Shown here: piece after piece, positions 9,610-19,412 of the stretch | Position numbering within the stretch: position 1 is the stretch's first letter | Layout of the letters: every line of letters starts with the position of its first letter | Source: SAR202 cluster bacterium | Lineage (GTDB): Bacteria; Chloroflexota; Dehalococcoidia; Lucifugimonadales; UBA2985 | Assembly (NCBI GenBank): GCA_009391535.1 | Contig: VFHP01000006.1 | Span: forward strand, 1 to 57,174 | Direction of reading: 5' to 3' | Length of the DNA: 57,174 nt | Notes under the pieces: model-generated | Seen by the model: only the letters and a program-made list of their open reading frames with translations | Told to the model about the DNA's origin: nothing | Database searches by the model: none | Position numbers and translations under genes: made by a program

Positions 9610-10422
9610 ATGACCCGTCAAATGTCTCCTCAAGAGCAAGCCCGTCTAGAAGCAATTAAAAAAACTTGGCAACAAAGAAAAGAGATTGGTAACAAACTAG
9701 CCAAAATCAAGAATAAAATCGGTGTCTATAGTGGCAAAGGAGGGGTTGGGAAAACTACTATAGCTGTCAATCTGGCAGTTACTTTGGCTCAACAAGGCTA
9801 CACAGTCGGATTGATGGACACAGACATAGACTGCCCTAATGCAACCCGAGTTCTAGGCATAACAGAAAAACCCACATCTTTTGAGGGGATGCTAATACCT
9901 CCTGAAAGGTTTGGTGTCAAAATACTTTCCATGGCATTTTTCCAGGAAAATGAAGAGGAAGCCATTATTTGGCGAGGACCTATGATACACAATGCTATAA
10001 ATCAGTTTATGCAAACCACAAATTGGGGGGAATTGGACTATATGATAGTAGATTTACCGCCTGGGACTTCTGACGCCCCTTTAACTGTAATGCAAGTGTT
10101 GAACCTGGATGGTTTTGTAGTGGTAACTTCTCCCCAGGAATTATCTAAACTGGACGCAAAAAGATCAATTAACATGATAAGGAAGCTAAAAATCAACGTG
10201 TTTGGCATCGTAGAAAACTTCAGCGGTAATATATTCGGTACCGGAGCCGGAGAGACGTTGTCCGAGGAGATGGATCTGCCCTTTATAGGTAGGATAGACA
10301 TGAGGCCTGACTACATGGATCTAAAAACTCCTGCAGTGGTATCAAATCCACTCATATCTGCAGAGTATGAAAGCCTCTGTTCATCCTTAAACCAAATTGT
10401 CGACAAATTATCATCGGTTTAA
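9610..10422 (+). CDS. Mrp/NBP35-family P-loop ATPase lacking the CxxC pair
   Basis: 270 residues with a deviant Walker A motif SGKGGVGKTT at 41-50, the MDTDIDCPN segment near 70-76, and the DLPPGTSDAPLT motif at 148-159 that defines Mrp/ApbC ATPases acting as Fe-S cluster carriers. In ordinary members, VENMS is followed by a CxxC pair that holds the cluster between two subunits. Here the text reads VENFSGNIFGTGAG (201-214), with that stretch shortened. The only cysteines left are Cys75 and Cys257. It may act on a different cargo or need the SufT-like neighbour. The N-terminal 35 residues are a basic helical extension. Confidence 0.88.
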   Translation: MTRQMSPQEQARLEAIKKTWQQRKEIGNKLAKIKNKIGVYSGKGGVGKTTIAVNLAVTLAQQGYTVGLMDTDIDCPNATRVLGITEKPTSFEGMLIPPERFGVKILSMAFFQENEEEAIIWRGPMIHNAINQFMQTTNWGELDYMIVDLPPGTSDAPLTVMQVLNLDGFVVVTSPQELSKLDAKRSINMIRKLKINVFGIVENFSGNIFGTGAGETLSEEMDLPFIGRIDMRPDYMDLKTPAVVSNPLISAEYESLCSSLNQIVDKLSSV

Positions 10423-10455
10423 GTAGCTTATTCTGTATAGCCTGACTCAATAAAA

Positions 10456-12258
10456 CTACTCCTGGTTTAAAGATTTACGCTTCCGTGCTGCTTTCCTGAA
10501 GCGTCTTCCTTGCTGAACTACTTGGATTTTCGTTGAAACATAATTTTTGATATTAGATTTTTCCTTTATTAGTCTTTCTTTTGTAACTGAAGAGTATTCA
10601 CCGCTTTGCCTAAATTTAGCAGAACGTTCTTTCAACAATGTTTTTATAGGAATATCGACTATCACCTGAAGTTCTTTAAGCAAACTGTCTTTAAGATTTA
10701 TGGCGGACTGTTGCGGGTTACGATTGGCCCCACCTGCAGGTTCTTCAATAATTTCATCAATTATACTGAATTCTTTGCATTGCTCGGCATCAAATTGAAC
10801 CGAATCGCCACTTAATCTATTTCTGTAAAAATTCTGCTTGGATTCGAAGGGGCTCTCTATGGTGTAGATTGCATTTTGATACATCATTACGATGTCACTT
10901 ACACAAAATGCCAAAGCACCTTCACTACCAGTGTTGCTAACTATCACAGATATTGTAGGAGCATTTATTCTGAGCATAGTCTCTGTTGAAAAAGCTATTG
11001 CACTTCCTATGCCACGTTCTTCTGAGTCCCGTCCATAGTTCGGCCCTGGGCTATCTATTAAACTCAGCAAAGGCATCCCTAGTCTGGATGACAAATGCAT
11101 TATTCTTTGCGCTTTTCGAAATCCTTCAGGATTAGTTCTACCTTCATGCCTTCTTCTGGCACTAATATCGTGACCTCTTTCTTGACCAATCACTAGTACC
11201 GGATAGGTTTCTAATAAGCCCAATCCTGCAATCACAGCTGGATCATCACCGTACAATCTGTCTCCATGCAGCTCTATAAACACGTCAAATGTACGATTAA
11301 TTAAATCGCTGGAAGTTGGCCTCTGGTTTTCTTCAGACAATGGAACTGCTTGCCAGCTAGATGGCCAAAGTTCCTCTATCTGTGAAGATTCTGTTTTCTT
11401 CCATTCCTGAATAGATCCGAGCAGGGCATCCATCTTTGCACCGACTTTGTTTTTTGTGTTGCACAATACATGCAAAGTGATGATTACAGCATCCCGCATT
11501 TTACGCCTGTCTATTACTTTATCTATCATTCCGTGGTTTAGCACAATATCCGCTAATCCTTGGTTAAAAGAGTTGCCGTACGGTTCATTAGTAATATCAT
11601 CAGTTCTTTCTGGAGCTAAACCTATCATAGCTCCTTTTTCGCCAAAAACTATATCTGCCAGACTACCAAGGGAGGAATATGATTGACCAGTAACAACATT
11701 AGCCATAACGCAAATATAAGGTAGCCTCTTGTCTTTGAAATTGTTTAATGTAACCAATATCTTGGGTATCTGCATCAGCTGTATTAGACCCCTATTTTCA
11801 GTCTGTCCTGTTGAAAGCAGTGCCACAATCGGGAGTTTTTTTCTGGTTGCGTTCTCAAAGGCAAGAGCTATCTTTTCCCCTGATATTGTCCCGATAGTAC
11901 CTCCAAAAAACCTGTGATCTAAAGATATTATTTGCGAAAGAACTCCTCCAATAGAAGCGACTCCCGTAATGGTCGCTTCCGATAACTCACTCGCATTTTG
12001 CACAGAGGACGGAGGGACTATTGATGTGCTAGATTCCTTAAACGAACCAGCATCTACTAAAACATCTATTTGTTCCTTAGCAGTCAGCACATAATGATGA
12101 TTACAATGGGGGCATACTCTGTATTGCAAGAACTCTTTTGCACCCGATACAGGTTTCTTGCAATATAAACAATCCGTCAGTAATTGATCTCGGCTTGTAT
12201 TGGCAGTACCTTTTTTTCTAATGAAAGATGTCAAACGGTTTGCGAACTGACGCAACAT
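10456..12258 (-). CDS. accDA: Acetyl-CoA carboxylase carboxyltransferase, fused beta and alpha subunits
   Basis: 600 residues carrying AccD and then AccA in one chain; the two are separate proteins in E. coli. The N-terminal half has the AccD zinc ribbon (Cys30, Cys33, Cys49, Cys52), then the beta crotonase-like fold. The C-terminal half, from about residue 300, has alpha-subunit marks: FIELHGDRLYGDDPAVIAGLG, GHDISARRRHEGRTNPEG, RKAQRIMHL and SEGALAFCVSD. The enzyme transfers carboxyl from carboxybiotin to acetyl-CoA for fatty acid synthesis. The biotin carrier and biotin carboxylase genes are not in the window. It sits 30 bases after ftsK and is probably the last gene of that run. Confidence 0.95.
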   Translation of the reverse strand: MLRQFANRLTSFIRKKGTANTSRDQLLTDCLYCKKPVSGAKEFLQYRVCPHCNHHYVLTAKEQIDVLVDAGSFKESSTSIVPPSSVQNASELSEATITGVASIGGVLSQIISLDHRFFGGTIGTISGEKIALAFENATRKKLPIVALLSTGQTENRGLIQLMQIPKILVTLNNFKDKRLPYICVMANVVTGQSYSSLGSLADIVFGEKGAMIGLAPERTDDITNEPYGNSFNQGLADIVLNHGMIDKVIDRRKMRDAVIITLHVLCNTKNKVGAKMDALLGSIQEWKKTESSQIEELWPSSWQAVPLSEENQRPTSSDLINRTFDVFIELHGDRLYGDDPAVIAGLGLLETYPVLVIGQERGHDISARRRHEGRTNPEGFRKAQRIMHLSSRLGMPLLSLIDSPGPNYGRDSEERGIGSAIAFSTETMLRINAPTISVIVSNTGSEGALAFCVSDIVMMYQNAIYTIESPFESKQNFYRNRLSGDSVQFDAEQCKEFSIIDEIIEEPAGGANRNPQQSAINLKDSLLKELQVIVDIPIKTLLKERSAKFRQSGEYSSVTKERLIKEKSNIKNYVSTKIQVVQQGRRFRKAARKRKSLNQE

Positions 12259-12288
12259 ATTAAACCTCTTACCTATATTGGTCCTATT

Positions 12289-14586
12289 CTATCCTATCAC
12301 ATCGCGAGACTTACCTGGCTCACCTGGACCAACCACTCCTTGTTCTTCCAAAACATCCATAAGTCTAGCAGCTCTTGGATAACCGATCTTTAGTCGCCTC
12401 TGCAGCAATGAGGTAGATAATCTATTATATTGAGACGCAACCTCCAAAGCTTTATCAAATAGTTCATCATCTCTATCGTCAGATCCAAGTTCTCCAGCCG
12501 AAAACACTTCTTTAAATTCCAAGGATATCTTTGGTGGAAGTGGTCCTTGTAGATTTTTCCAGTGGTCTACTAATTTTTCTATCTCTGAATCAGATATAAA
12601 AGCTCCTTGAATGCGTTTGGGTTTAGGGGCATCCGGTGGTTGAAAGAGCATGTCTCCACGTCCAAGTAATTTCTCAGCTCCCACTGAATCTAAAATTGTT
12701 CTTGAATCCACTTGCGAGGCTACGGCAAAGCTGATTCGGCTAGGGAAATTGGCCTTTATTAATCCCGTCACAACGTCTACAGAAGGTCGTTGGGTAGCCA
12801 CAACTAAATGAATGCCAGTGGCTCTTCCAAGTTGTGCCAATCTGGTAATGGAACGCTCTATATCAGACGAGGCCGACATCATCAAATCTGCCAATTCATC
12901 AACGGCAACAACCAAAAGTGGCATTTTTTGATCTAGGGAAAGTCTTTCATTATATCCTTCTATGTTTCTTACTCCGGCTTCCTCAAAAATTTTATACCTT
13001 CTGAGCATTTCTTGAATCATTCCTTTGAGCATTAATACAGCTTTTTCCACGTCGACTACTACTGGTTCCATTAAATGAGGTATTCCGTTATAAGGAGTGA
13101 GCTCAACCCTTTTCGGATCTATAAGAAGCAGTCTTACTTCCCATGGTGAATTCTGCATAATAATTGAAGCTATAACCGAATTTATACAAACACTCTTTCC
13201 ACTTCCCGTAGATCCAGCTATCAGCAGGTGTGGCATTTTGGCCAAATCTGCCGCTGCCACTTCCCCTCCAGTTCCTAAGCCAAGTCCCAGTGTCAGTTTA
13301 GATTGATTACTCGCACGAGCGAATGTTTGGGTTTCCATAACTGTCCTAAGGGTAACTACCGCCGGTTTTGGATTAGGTACCTCAATTCCAACTAATGAGG
13401 CTCCTGGAATAGGAGCTTCAATCCTCAAACTGGGTGCTGCTAATGCCAACGCTAAGTCTTTTTCTCTCGCTACTATACTGTCTACTCTAACTCGAGTTTT
13501 ATCTTCCACCTTAGTTATAATTGGTTTACCCTTTTCGTCTAGCGCCGCCTTACCCTCAGCATTGCGTTGCCTAACATTCTTTGACCTTCTATTCCAACCC
13601 GGGACTAAGCCAAACATAGTCACCGCTGGGCCTGGCTTAACTTCATCAACAGTCACTTCTATTCCGTAATCGCCAAGCGTGTTTTCTATCAGTAGAGATG
13701 TTCTATCTTGATCTATATCTGGATTTTGACTGCCCGGAGGCGGCAAGGTTAACATTGCTATCTCAGGGAGGTTCCATTTTGATATATCCTTCACAGATAT
13801 CTTCGTAATCACTTTGCTATCGGCAGATTCCTTAACACTCTTTGTAGATTGTGCCGTCTCCCCGATAACAGGCTGGCTCTGATTAGTTTGTAATCCGCTT
13901 CCTTCAGGTACATTAGGGGCTCTTTTCCTTGCATTAATAATTCTGTTAGTTATAGACGTACCTGCAACGAGGGGAACTGGTGCTTCTGCCACAGAAATTG
14001 TTTTATTTTGTTTTGCTATAAACTGATGTGTGTCGTTCGAAGTTTTTCTTCTATACCTTAACTTAATATATTTACTTAATGTAGATAAAGCTACTGAGAA
14101 TACAGATACAGAAACTCGAATAATGCCCACAAGCGCTGCCAATGTTCGTGTTGGACTCAAAATAACGGCTAAAACAACCATAGCAAGAAGAAATCGCATC
14201 GCTGCTTCTAAGTTACTAGAGCCAGAAATGTATAGTCCCACATTCCCGCCTAAAGAATTAACGTAGGTTACTGGATATGGGTTAGGTATAATTGCAGTGA
14301 AACCCCATGAAATAAAGGAAAACACTATAATCGTTAACCAGATTTTCCAATACTTTCTGTCTAAAAATTCTCTTTTCTTCGTCGCACAGAAGACCCCTAT
14401 TGCTACACACAAGCCAGGTATCAGAAAGCCTAACCCGTAGGTTGCCAAGAGAGAATCCAGCGCAAGACGAAGCTGATCCGTAGCTTGTTCCACTTTCCAT
14501 ACAAACAGAACGCTGAAAGAAAGGACAATCAGAACAATCAACCTTAGTTTCAGTCGTGTATATGTACTAGACATCCTACCAAACAT
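12289..14586 (-). CDS. ftsK: DNA translocase FtsK
   Basis: 765 residues. The N-terminus has about four membrane helices (to residue 160), then a variable low-complexity linker, then the motor: a Walker A GSTGSGKS near residue 460, LLIDPKRVELTPYN and VVAVDELADLMM for Walker B. The C-terminal end is the winged-helix gamma domain (NRLSTSLLQRRLKIGYPRAA...) that reads KOPS-type sequences. It pumps chromosome ends through the closing septum. The ATG at 14584-14586 overlaps the end of the RNase J gene by 11 bases; an ATG four codons in (14574) is an alternative start. Confidence 0.96.
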   Translation of the reverse strand: MFGRMSSTYTRLKLRLIVLIVLSFSVLFVWKVEQATDQLRLALDSLLATYGLGFLIPGLCVAIGVFCATKKREFLDRKYWKIWLTIIVFSFISWGFTAIIPNPYPVTYVNSLGGNVGLYISGSSNLEAAMRFLLAMVVLAVILSPTRTLAALVGIIRVSVSVFSVALSTLSKYIKLRYRRKTSNDTHQFIAKQNKTISVAEAPVPLVAGTSITNRIINARKRAPNVPEGSGLQTNQSQPVIGETAQSTKSVKESADSKVITKISVKDISKWNLPEIAMLTLPPPGSQNPDIDQDRTSLLIENTLGDYGIEVTVDEVKPGPAVTMFGLVPGWNRRSKNVRQRNAEGKAALDEKGKPIITKVEDKTRVRVDSIVAREKDLALALAAPSLRIEAPIPGASLVGIEVPNPKPAVVTLRTVMETQTFARASNQSKLTLGLGLGTGGEVAAADLAKMPHLLIAGSTGSGKSVCINSVIASIIMQNSPWEVRLLLIDPKRVELTPYNGIPHLMEPVVVDVEKAVLMLKGMIQEMLRRYKIFEEAGVRNIEGYNERLSLDQKMPLLVVAVDELADLMMSASSDIERSITRLAQLGRATGIHLVVATQRPSVDVVTGLIKANFPSRISFAVASQVDSRTILDSVGAEKLLGRGDMLFQPPDAPKPKRIQGAFISDSEIEKLVDHWKNLQGPLPPKISLEFKEVFSAGELGSDDRDDELFDKALEVASQYNRLSTSLLQRRLKIGYPRAARLMDVLEEQGVVGPGEPGKSRDVIG

Positions 14587-16255
14587 TCACATTACCCCCC
14601 CCCAAGTCAATTATCACAGGAGTTATGATCGGCTTGCGACCGGTTCTATGGATCAATAATGCAGACACTTCGTCTCTTATAATATTTTCTAAACTCGCGT
14701 TATCTAAGTTTGACCCTATTTGTCTGTATAAAGATTCTTTTATCACAGTCCCCATCTCATTGTCCAACAGTAATGCCATATCTGTGGGAATGACTCCCTC
14801 GGAAAATATCTCTGGTTCTCTTAATATTACACTTGCTCTACTGTCTATAGTTGCCACAATGAACAAAATGCCCTCTCTCGCCAAAGACTTTCTGTCCTCA
14901 ATCAGTTTTTCCTCTATCGCCCAAGCTTGAGGTCCGTTAACATATACTGGTCCTGCTTTAACCCTGCCACTGATCATTGCGTGGTTGCCATCTACCGTCA
15001 AGACATCTCCGTCTTCTAACACAAATGTGTTTTTCTTCTCCATTCCTAAAGAACACGCTATATCAGCGTGTGCCTTAAGATGTCTATATTCTCCATGAAT
15101 TGGGACAAAATATTGCGGCTTAGTCACATTCAACACCGTTTTCAATTCTTCTTGACTAGCATGACCATGAACATGTACCAGCGCTATTTTGTCATGTAGT
15201 ACCTTGGCCCCAAGTTTCAACAAATTGTTTATGTTTTTACTCACTACGGTTTCGTTACCCGGAATAGGAGTTGCGGAAATAACCACCGTATCGCCTTCGA
15301 TAATTGTTAATTCTTTATGTTCGTTTTTTGCAATACGTGTCAAGGCTGATGTTGGTTCTCCTTGACTACCGGTAGTTACTATTACAACTTCCCTTGGAGC
15401 AACATGTTTTATTTCTTCGGTCGAAACAATCAAACCATTAGGAGCTTCCAAGTATCCTTCCTTTAATCCAAGCTTCACATTATCTTTCATGCTCTTGCCA
15501 ACAAAAGAAACTTTGCGTTTATATTTAACCGCTGCATCCAGTATTTGCTGAATTCTTGCTATTAACGACGCAAATGTTGCTACTATAACCCTACCGTATG
15601 ATTCGCCAATGACTTTCTCAAGGGTTTCTCCGACTATTTTTTCAGATGGCGTGTAGCCAGGAACTTCAGCATATGTAGAGTCTGAGAGCAATAGCAAAAC
15701 CCCTTGCTCTGCTAATTTAGATAGTACACCAAGATCCGTTGGATTACTGTCTGCAGGTGTATGATCTATCTTAAAATCACCGGTGTGTACCACGTTGCCT
15801 AAGGGAGTTTCTATTACTATACCCATTGCATCTGGGATGCTGTGGCAAACTCTGAACCAGTGAACAATAAACTTCCCTATTTTGATCTTGTTTTCTGGTT
15901 CTATGGATTCTATTGTGCGTTCCTTTAGGATTTTCCTTGGCCTGATTCTTAGCTCCATAAGTCCTTTTGCCAATTTGGGTGCATAAACTGGAACATTAAA
16001 ATCTTTAAGAATATAAGGAATGGCTCCAATATGATCTTCGTGCCCATGAGTTATTAATATTGCTCTAACTTTGTCACGATTATCTTTCAAGAATGTCGTG
16101 TCGGGTATAATAAGGTCGACTCCCGGTAAATCTTCGCCTGGGAATAGAACCCCTGCATCTATAACTACTATGTCCTCTTCGTATTGGATCGCCATCATGT
16201 TCTTTCCAATAGTTCCGAGACCTCCTAGAGGGATAATCTTTAAAGATTCTGCCAT
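14576..16255 (-). CDS. rnj: Ribonuclease J
   Basis: 559 residues, a metallo-beta-lactamase/beta-CASP RNase that acts as 5'-exonuclease and endonuclease in mRNA decay and rRNA processing. The metal site motif HGHEDH is at 70-75, with the following HTGDFKIDHTP segment and a VHVHGHAS motif in the beta-CASP part. The family C-terminal domain is present, with LIHRTGRKPIITPVII near the end. The last codons contain a run of nine G (plus-strand C at 14595-14603). The gene lies eight bases after the uracil-DNA glycosylase gene and overlaps ftsK. Confidence 0.96.
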   Translation of the reverse strand: MAESLKIIPLGGLGTIGKNMMAIQYEEDIVVIDAGVLFPGEDLPGVDLIIPDTTFLKDNRDKVRAILITHGHEDHIGAIPYILKDFNVPVYAPKLAKGLMELRIRPRKILKERTIESIEPENKIKIGKFIVHWFRVCHSIPDAMGIVIETPLGNVVHTGDFKIDHTPADSNPTDLGVLSKLAEQGVLLLLSDSTYAEVPGYTPSEKIVGETLEKVIGESYGRVIVATFASLIARIQQILDAAVKYKRKVSFVGKSMKDNVKLGLKEGYLEAPNGLIVSTEEIKHVAPREVVIVTTGSQGEPTSALTRIAKNEHKELTIIEGDTVVISATPIPGNETVVSKNINNLLKLGAKVLHDKIALVHVHGHASQEELKTVLNVTKPQYFVPIHGEYRHLKAHADIACSLGMEKKNTFVLEDGDVLTVDGNHAMISGRVKAGPVYVNGPQAWAIEEKLIEDRKSLAREGILFIVATIDSRASVILREPEIFSEGVIPTDMALLLDNEMGTVIKESLYRQIGSNLDNASLENIIRDEVSALLIHRTGRKPIITPVIIDLGGGNVNVW

Positions 16256-16263
16256 ATTACCTC

Positions 16264-16881
16264 TTAAAACATGCTTAACTGTTCTCCACTATTCATACTT
16301 TCTTCTTTAGATGACGTAGATGCAGTTGAAATGTATATATCTTTCAACAATGATCTCAAATTCATCATATCTTCTTCTAGTAATTTCTTAAATCTATCTT
16401 GCCTCAATGCTGCTGCCGGATGATACATCGGATAAAATTTTTGATCTCCCTGTTTCCTTAATTTGCCTCTCGCAGCACCTATAGTTTCATCCGGGAAAAA
16501 CCTATTGAAAGAAAACCTACCCAAGGTAATTATAATCTCTGGATCTATTAACTCAATCTGTCTTTCCAAATATTTTTTGCACTGATCCATTTCAAATGGT
16601 AAAGGGTTTCTGTTATCAGGAGGTCTGCATTTTACTGTATTCGTTATATAAACGTCGTCTCTTGTAAGTCCCGCGTTTGTTAGGAGTCTCGATAACAACC
16701 TTCCTGCCGCCCCGATAAAAGGCTTTCCTTCTTTATCCTCATTGAATCCAGGAGCTTCGCCAATAATCATTATGTCGGCATTTTCTGGACCCTCCCCTGG
16801 AACAGTGTTAGTTCTTGTGTCGGAGAGAATGCAATTTTTGCAAGCTACCACTTCGCAATTTATCTGCTCGAGTGTATCCAT
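16264..16881 (-). CDS. Type 4 uracil-DNA glycosylase (Fe-S)
   Basis: 205 residues. It removes uracil from DNA and carries a 4Fe-4S cluster: Cys14, Cys17 (CKNC), then cysteines near 85 (KCRPPDNRNP) and 101. The uracil-pocket motif GEAPGFNEDKEGKPFIGAAGRLL-type segment lies at about 42-64 and the second motif MYHPAAALRQ near 152-161. These mark the thermophile-type family 4 enzyme. It is the first gene of the run to RNase J, ftsK and accDA, and a strong predicted promoter lies upstream. No clear ribosome-binding site precedes the ATG. Confidence 0.94.
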   Translation of the reverse strand: MDTLEQINCEVVACKNCILSDTRTNTVPGEGPENADIMIIGEAPGFNEDKEGKPFIGAAGRLLSRLLTNAGLTRDDVYITNTVKCRPPDNRNPLPFEMDQCKKYLERQIELIDPEIIITLGRFSFNRFFPDETIGAARGKLRKQGDQKFYPMYHPAAALRQDRFKKLLEEDMMNLRSLLKDIYISTASTSSKEESMNSGEQLSMF

Positions 16882-16919
16882 TTTTTAGATCAAAGTAGTG
16901 TAATTTGAATGCAGATAGA

Positions 16920-16948
16920 ATCATAGCATGGGCGCATAATGCGGTCAA
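16920..16948 (-). promoter_or_regulatory. Predicted sigma-70 promoter of udg-rnj-ftsK-accDA run
   Basis: On the minus strand: TTGACC (16943-16948), a 17-base spacer, TATGAT (16920-16925). Both boxes are one base from consensus, and the position is about 40 bases before the glycosylase start. Confidence 0.6.
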
Positions 16949-17092
16949 TTTGTTCAACGTCACAGACTGCAGCCCTGTTGATTAATCGGGTCTTGGACAA
17001 TATACTGTCGAAAACCACATTGCTAAATCTTTGTCATGGATGAAAAACAACTAATAATCCTATCAACGAATAAGGGTTGGATTGCTTAGATA

Positions 17093-18307
17093 ATGATAAG
17101 TAAATCTTACGACATCATAATTATAGGCGGCGGTATAATAGGCTTGGCCACGGCTATGACATTATCAAACCGATTTCCCAAGCTTACGATATCAGTTTTG
17201 GACAAAGAAAAAGAATTAGCCCAACACCAGACCGGCCATAACAGCGGTGTAATACACTCAGGCATCTATTACAAACCTGGTTCCCTTAAGGCCATCAACT
17301 GTATTGAGGGTAGTCGTAAATTGATAGCTTTCTGCGATGAAAACACAATACCCTATGAAATGTGTGGAAAAGTCATAGTTGCAACCTCTGAATCTGAAAT
17401 TCCTGCACTAGAGGAGTTGCACAGGAGGGGTACAGCCAACGGAGTTGCTGGCCTAAAAATGATTGGCGCTGATGAATTGAAAGACTACGAGCCATACGCG
17501 AACGGCATTAAAGCCCTCCTTTCTCCTAACACGGGCATTATAGATTATGTACAAGTATCTCTCGGCTACGCAAAGGTTTTCAAAGAGAATGGGGGAGATA
17601 TACAAACCAACACAAAAGTTGAGTCTGTTATCAAAAAGGATGGATTGCTTAATATAGAAACTAGCACTGGATTATTTAAAGCATCATACGTTATCAACTG
17701 CGCTGGTCTTTATTCCGACGTTATCGCTAGAATGATGGGTGATACCCATGACATTCGCATTATACCTTTCAGGGGCGAATATTTCATGTTGTCTGAGGAG
17801 GCAGCAGCAATGGTACAAGGATTAATATACCCAGTACCCAATCCGGAGTTTCCTTTTCTGGGAGTCCACTTCACAAATACTATACATGGAGAAGTCGAGG
17901 CGGGGCCTAATGCTGTTTTTGCGTTTGCCCGGGAAGGCTATTCTAAAACCAAGATAAACATATCTGAGACTTTTGATACGCTGAAATTTAGTGGGTTTTG
18001 GAACATGACAGCGAAATATTGGTCTCGAGGCATGCAGGAATTCTATAGATCACTAAGTAAAAAGGCTTTTGTGCGATCTTTGCAGAAACTAATTCCTGCA
18101 ATAGAAGAAAAGCATCTTGCAGCAGGAGGCTCGGGTGTAAGAGCCCAAGAAGTTACGTCTGCCGGATTTATGCAGGATGATTTCCATATAACTGAAACAC
18201 CTCAAGCAATTCATGTCAGGAATGCCCCGTCTCCCGGGGCTACTGCTTCTCTTGCCATATCAAATGGTATAGTAGACACAGCCGCTACAGCTTTCAATCT
18301 GGATTAA
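17093..18307 (+). CDS. lhgO: L-2-hydroxyglutarate oxidase/dehydrogenase-like flavoprotein
   Basis: 404 residues, FAD-dependent oxidoreductase of the DAO fold. The dinucleotide-binding motif GGGIIGLA is at 12-19, and the family text follows: HQTGHNSGVIHSGIYYKPGS, the IPFRGEYF segment and the C-terminal GSGVRAQ...HVRNAPSPGATASLAI. These are the marks of LhgO, which oxidises L-2-hydroxyglutarate to 2-oxoglutarate and feeds electrons to quinone. Glycerol-3-phosphate dehydrogenase relatives are less likely. It stands alone on its strand and meets the next gene tail to tail with no spacer. Confidence 0.9.
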   Translation: MISKSYDIIIIGGGIIGLATAMTLSNRFPKLTISVLDKEKELAQHQTGHNSGVIHSGIYYKPGSLKAINCIEGSRKLIAFCDENTIPYEMCGKVIVATSESEIPALEELHRRGTANGVAGLKMIGADELKDYEPYANGIKALLSPNTGIIDYVQVSLGYAKVFKENGGDIQTNTKVESVIKKDGLLNIETSTGLFKASYVINCAGLYSDVIARMMGDTHDIRIIPFRGEYFMLSEEAAAMVQGLIYPVPNPEFPFLGVHFTNTIHGEVEAGPNAVFAFAREGYSKTKINISETFDTLKFSGFWNMTAKYWSRGMQEFYRSLSKKAFVRSLQKLIPAIEEKHLAAGGSGVRAQEVTSAGFMQDDFHITETPQAIHVRNAPSPGATASLAISNGIVDTAATAFNLD

Positions 18308-19240
18308 TCATCTATAGTAGATCAATATAGTAAAACCTACTAACAACCAAATTGCTACACTTATTTTCAACGGTAAGTCTTTTAAGATTATTTCTTCTGG
18401 GGATTCTCCTTGGTTCCTAACGTTGACCAAAAATAGGTATCTAAGCAAACCGTAGACAACAAAAGGAATTGTAAGCATCATAGAGTTGTTAGTTGGCAAA
18501 TTTGGCGAAGTGAAAGTATACAGTGTGTATGCCAACAGAGAACTAGTTGCAGATATTGCAATAAGTTGCTGTAAGAAGTCGACCGAATATTCCTCCAATG
18601 TCTCCCTCTGTAAATAACCATCCACTCCAGCAGATTTTTTTTCATTCAATCTCTTAGAAAATCCTATAAATAAAGCTGCTAAACCGGTACAAACATAAAG
18701 CCAGGGGGACACATATACATCTATAACTATCGCTCCTGTCACAGCCCGAACTACAAAACCGAGGCTTATTGTAATCACGTCGACAATCACAATCTGTTTC
18801 AGGTACACCGAATATAGAATCATAAGCAAAAAATAACCTATAATCATTAGTAAGCTGCTCAGACCCAACACATAGCCACCCATTGCTCCTATAACGGCTA
18901 ATATTCCTGCAAACCCTAAGGCCAGCTTGGTATCTATTTGTTCAGCAGCAATGGGCCTATCTTTCTTTTTAAAATGATGCCGATCCTTATCTTTGTCAAA
19001 AACATCATTTACAACGTAAATTGATGAAGTTATCAAACAAAAAATTGCAAAAGCTGCAGTACTTCTTAATAGTAGACGTGCCGCTTCCTCTGAATTACTC
19101 AACTGCCAGGATTCTCCCACAGTGAAAAATAACGCGAAATAAACGATCAGGTTCTTTATCCATTGCTTAGGTCGCGCCGAATCAATTAATCCTCTATACC
19201 AAATGAGTTTGTTGATGTTATCAGTTTTTTCTTTTCTCAT
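18308..19240 (-). CDS. UbiA-family polyprenyl-phosphate phosphoribosyltransferase-like protein
   Basis: 310 residues with about eight to nine membrane helices. The motif ARPKQWIKN (22-30) is typical of decaprenyl-phosphate phosphoribosyltransferases, and the Mg-binding NDVFDKDKD is at 78-86, followed by DRPIAA. In actinobacteria this enzyme joins phosphoribose to a polyprenyl phosphate for arabinan precursors. The product in this organism is unknown, and no other arabinose-pathway gene is in the window. A different UbiA acceptor cannot be excluded. Confidence 0.85.
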   Translation of the reverse strand: MRKEKTDNINKLIWYRGLIDSARPKQWIKNLIVYFALFFTVGESWQLSNSEEAARLLLRSTAAFAIFCLITSSIYVVNDVFDKDKDRHHFKKKDRPIAAEQIDTKLALGFAGILAVIGAMGGYVLGLSSLLMIIGYFLLMILYSVYLKQIVIVDVITISLGFVVRAVTGAIVIDVYVSPWLYVCTGLAALFIGFSKRLNEKKSAGVDGYLQRETLEEYSVDFLQQLIAISATSSLLAYTLYTFTSPNLPTNNSMMLTIPFVVYGLLRYLFLVNVRNQGESPEEIILKDLPLKISVAIWLLVGFTILIYYR

Positions 19241-19412
19241 CTTTCTTGATAATACTCACGTTCACATTACTCGGTCAACATTAGTGCTCTAGCTAGACAA
19301 CCTTAGTCAATAAGTATAGAATGCTCAGCATCGCAACTCTTTTGGTGTGGCAGAAGCATATATCCACTGATGTATCTTTATATTAAGTTTAATTGGAAAA
19401 GCTGAAGCATAA

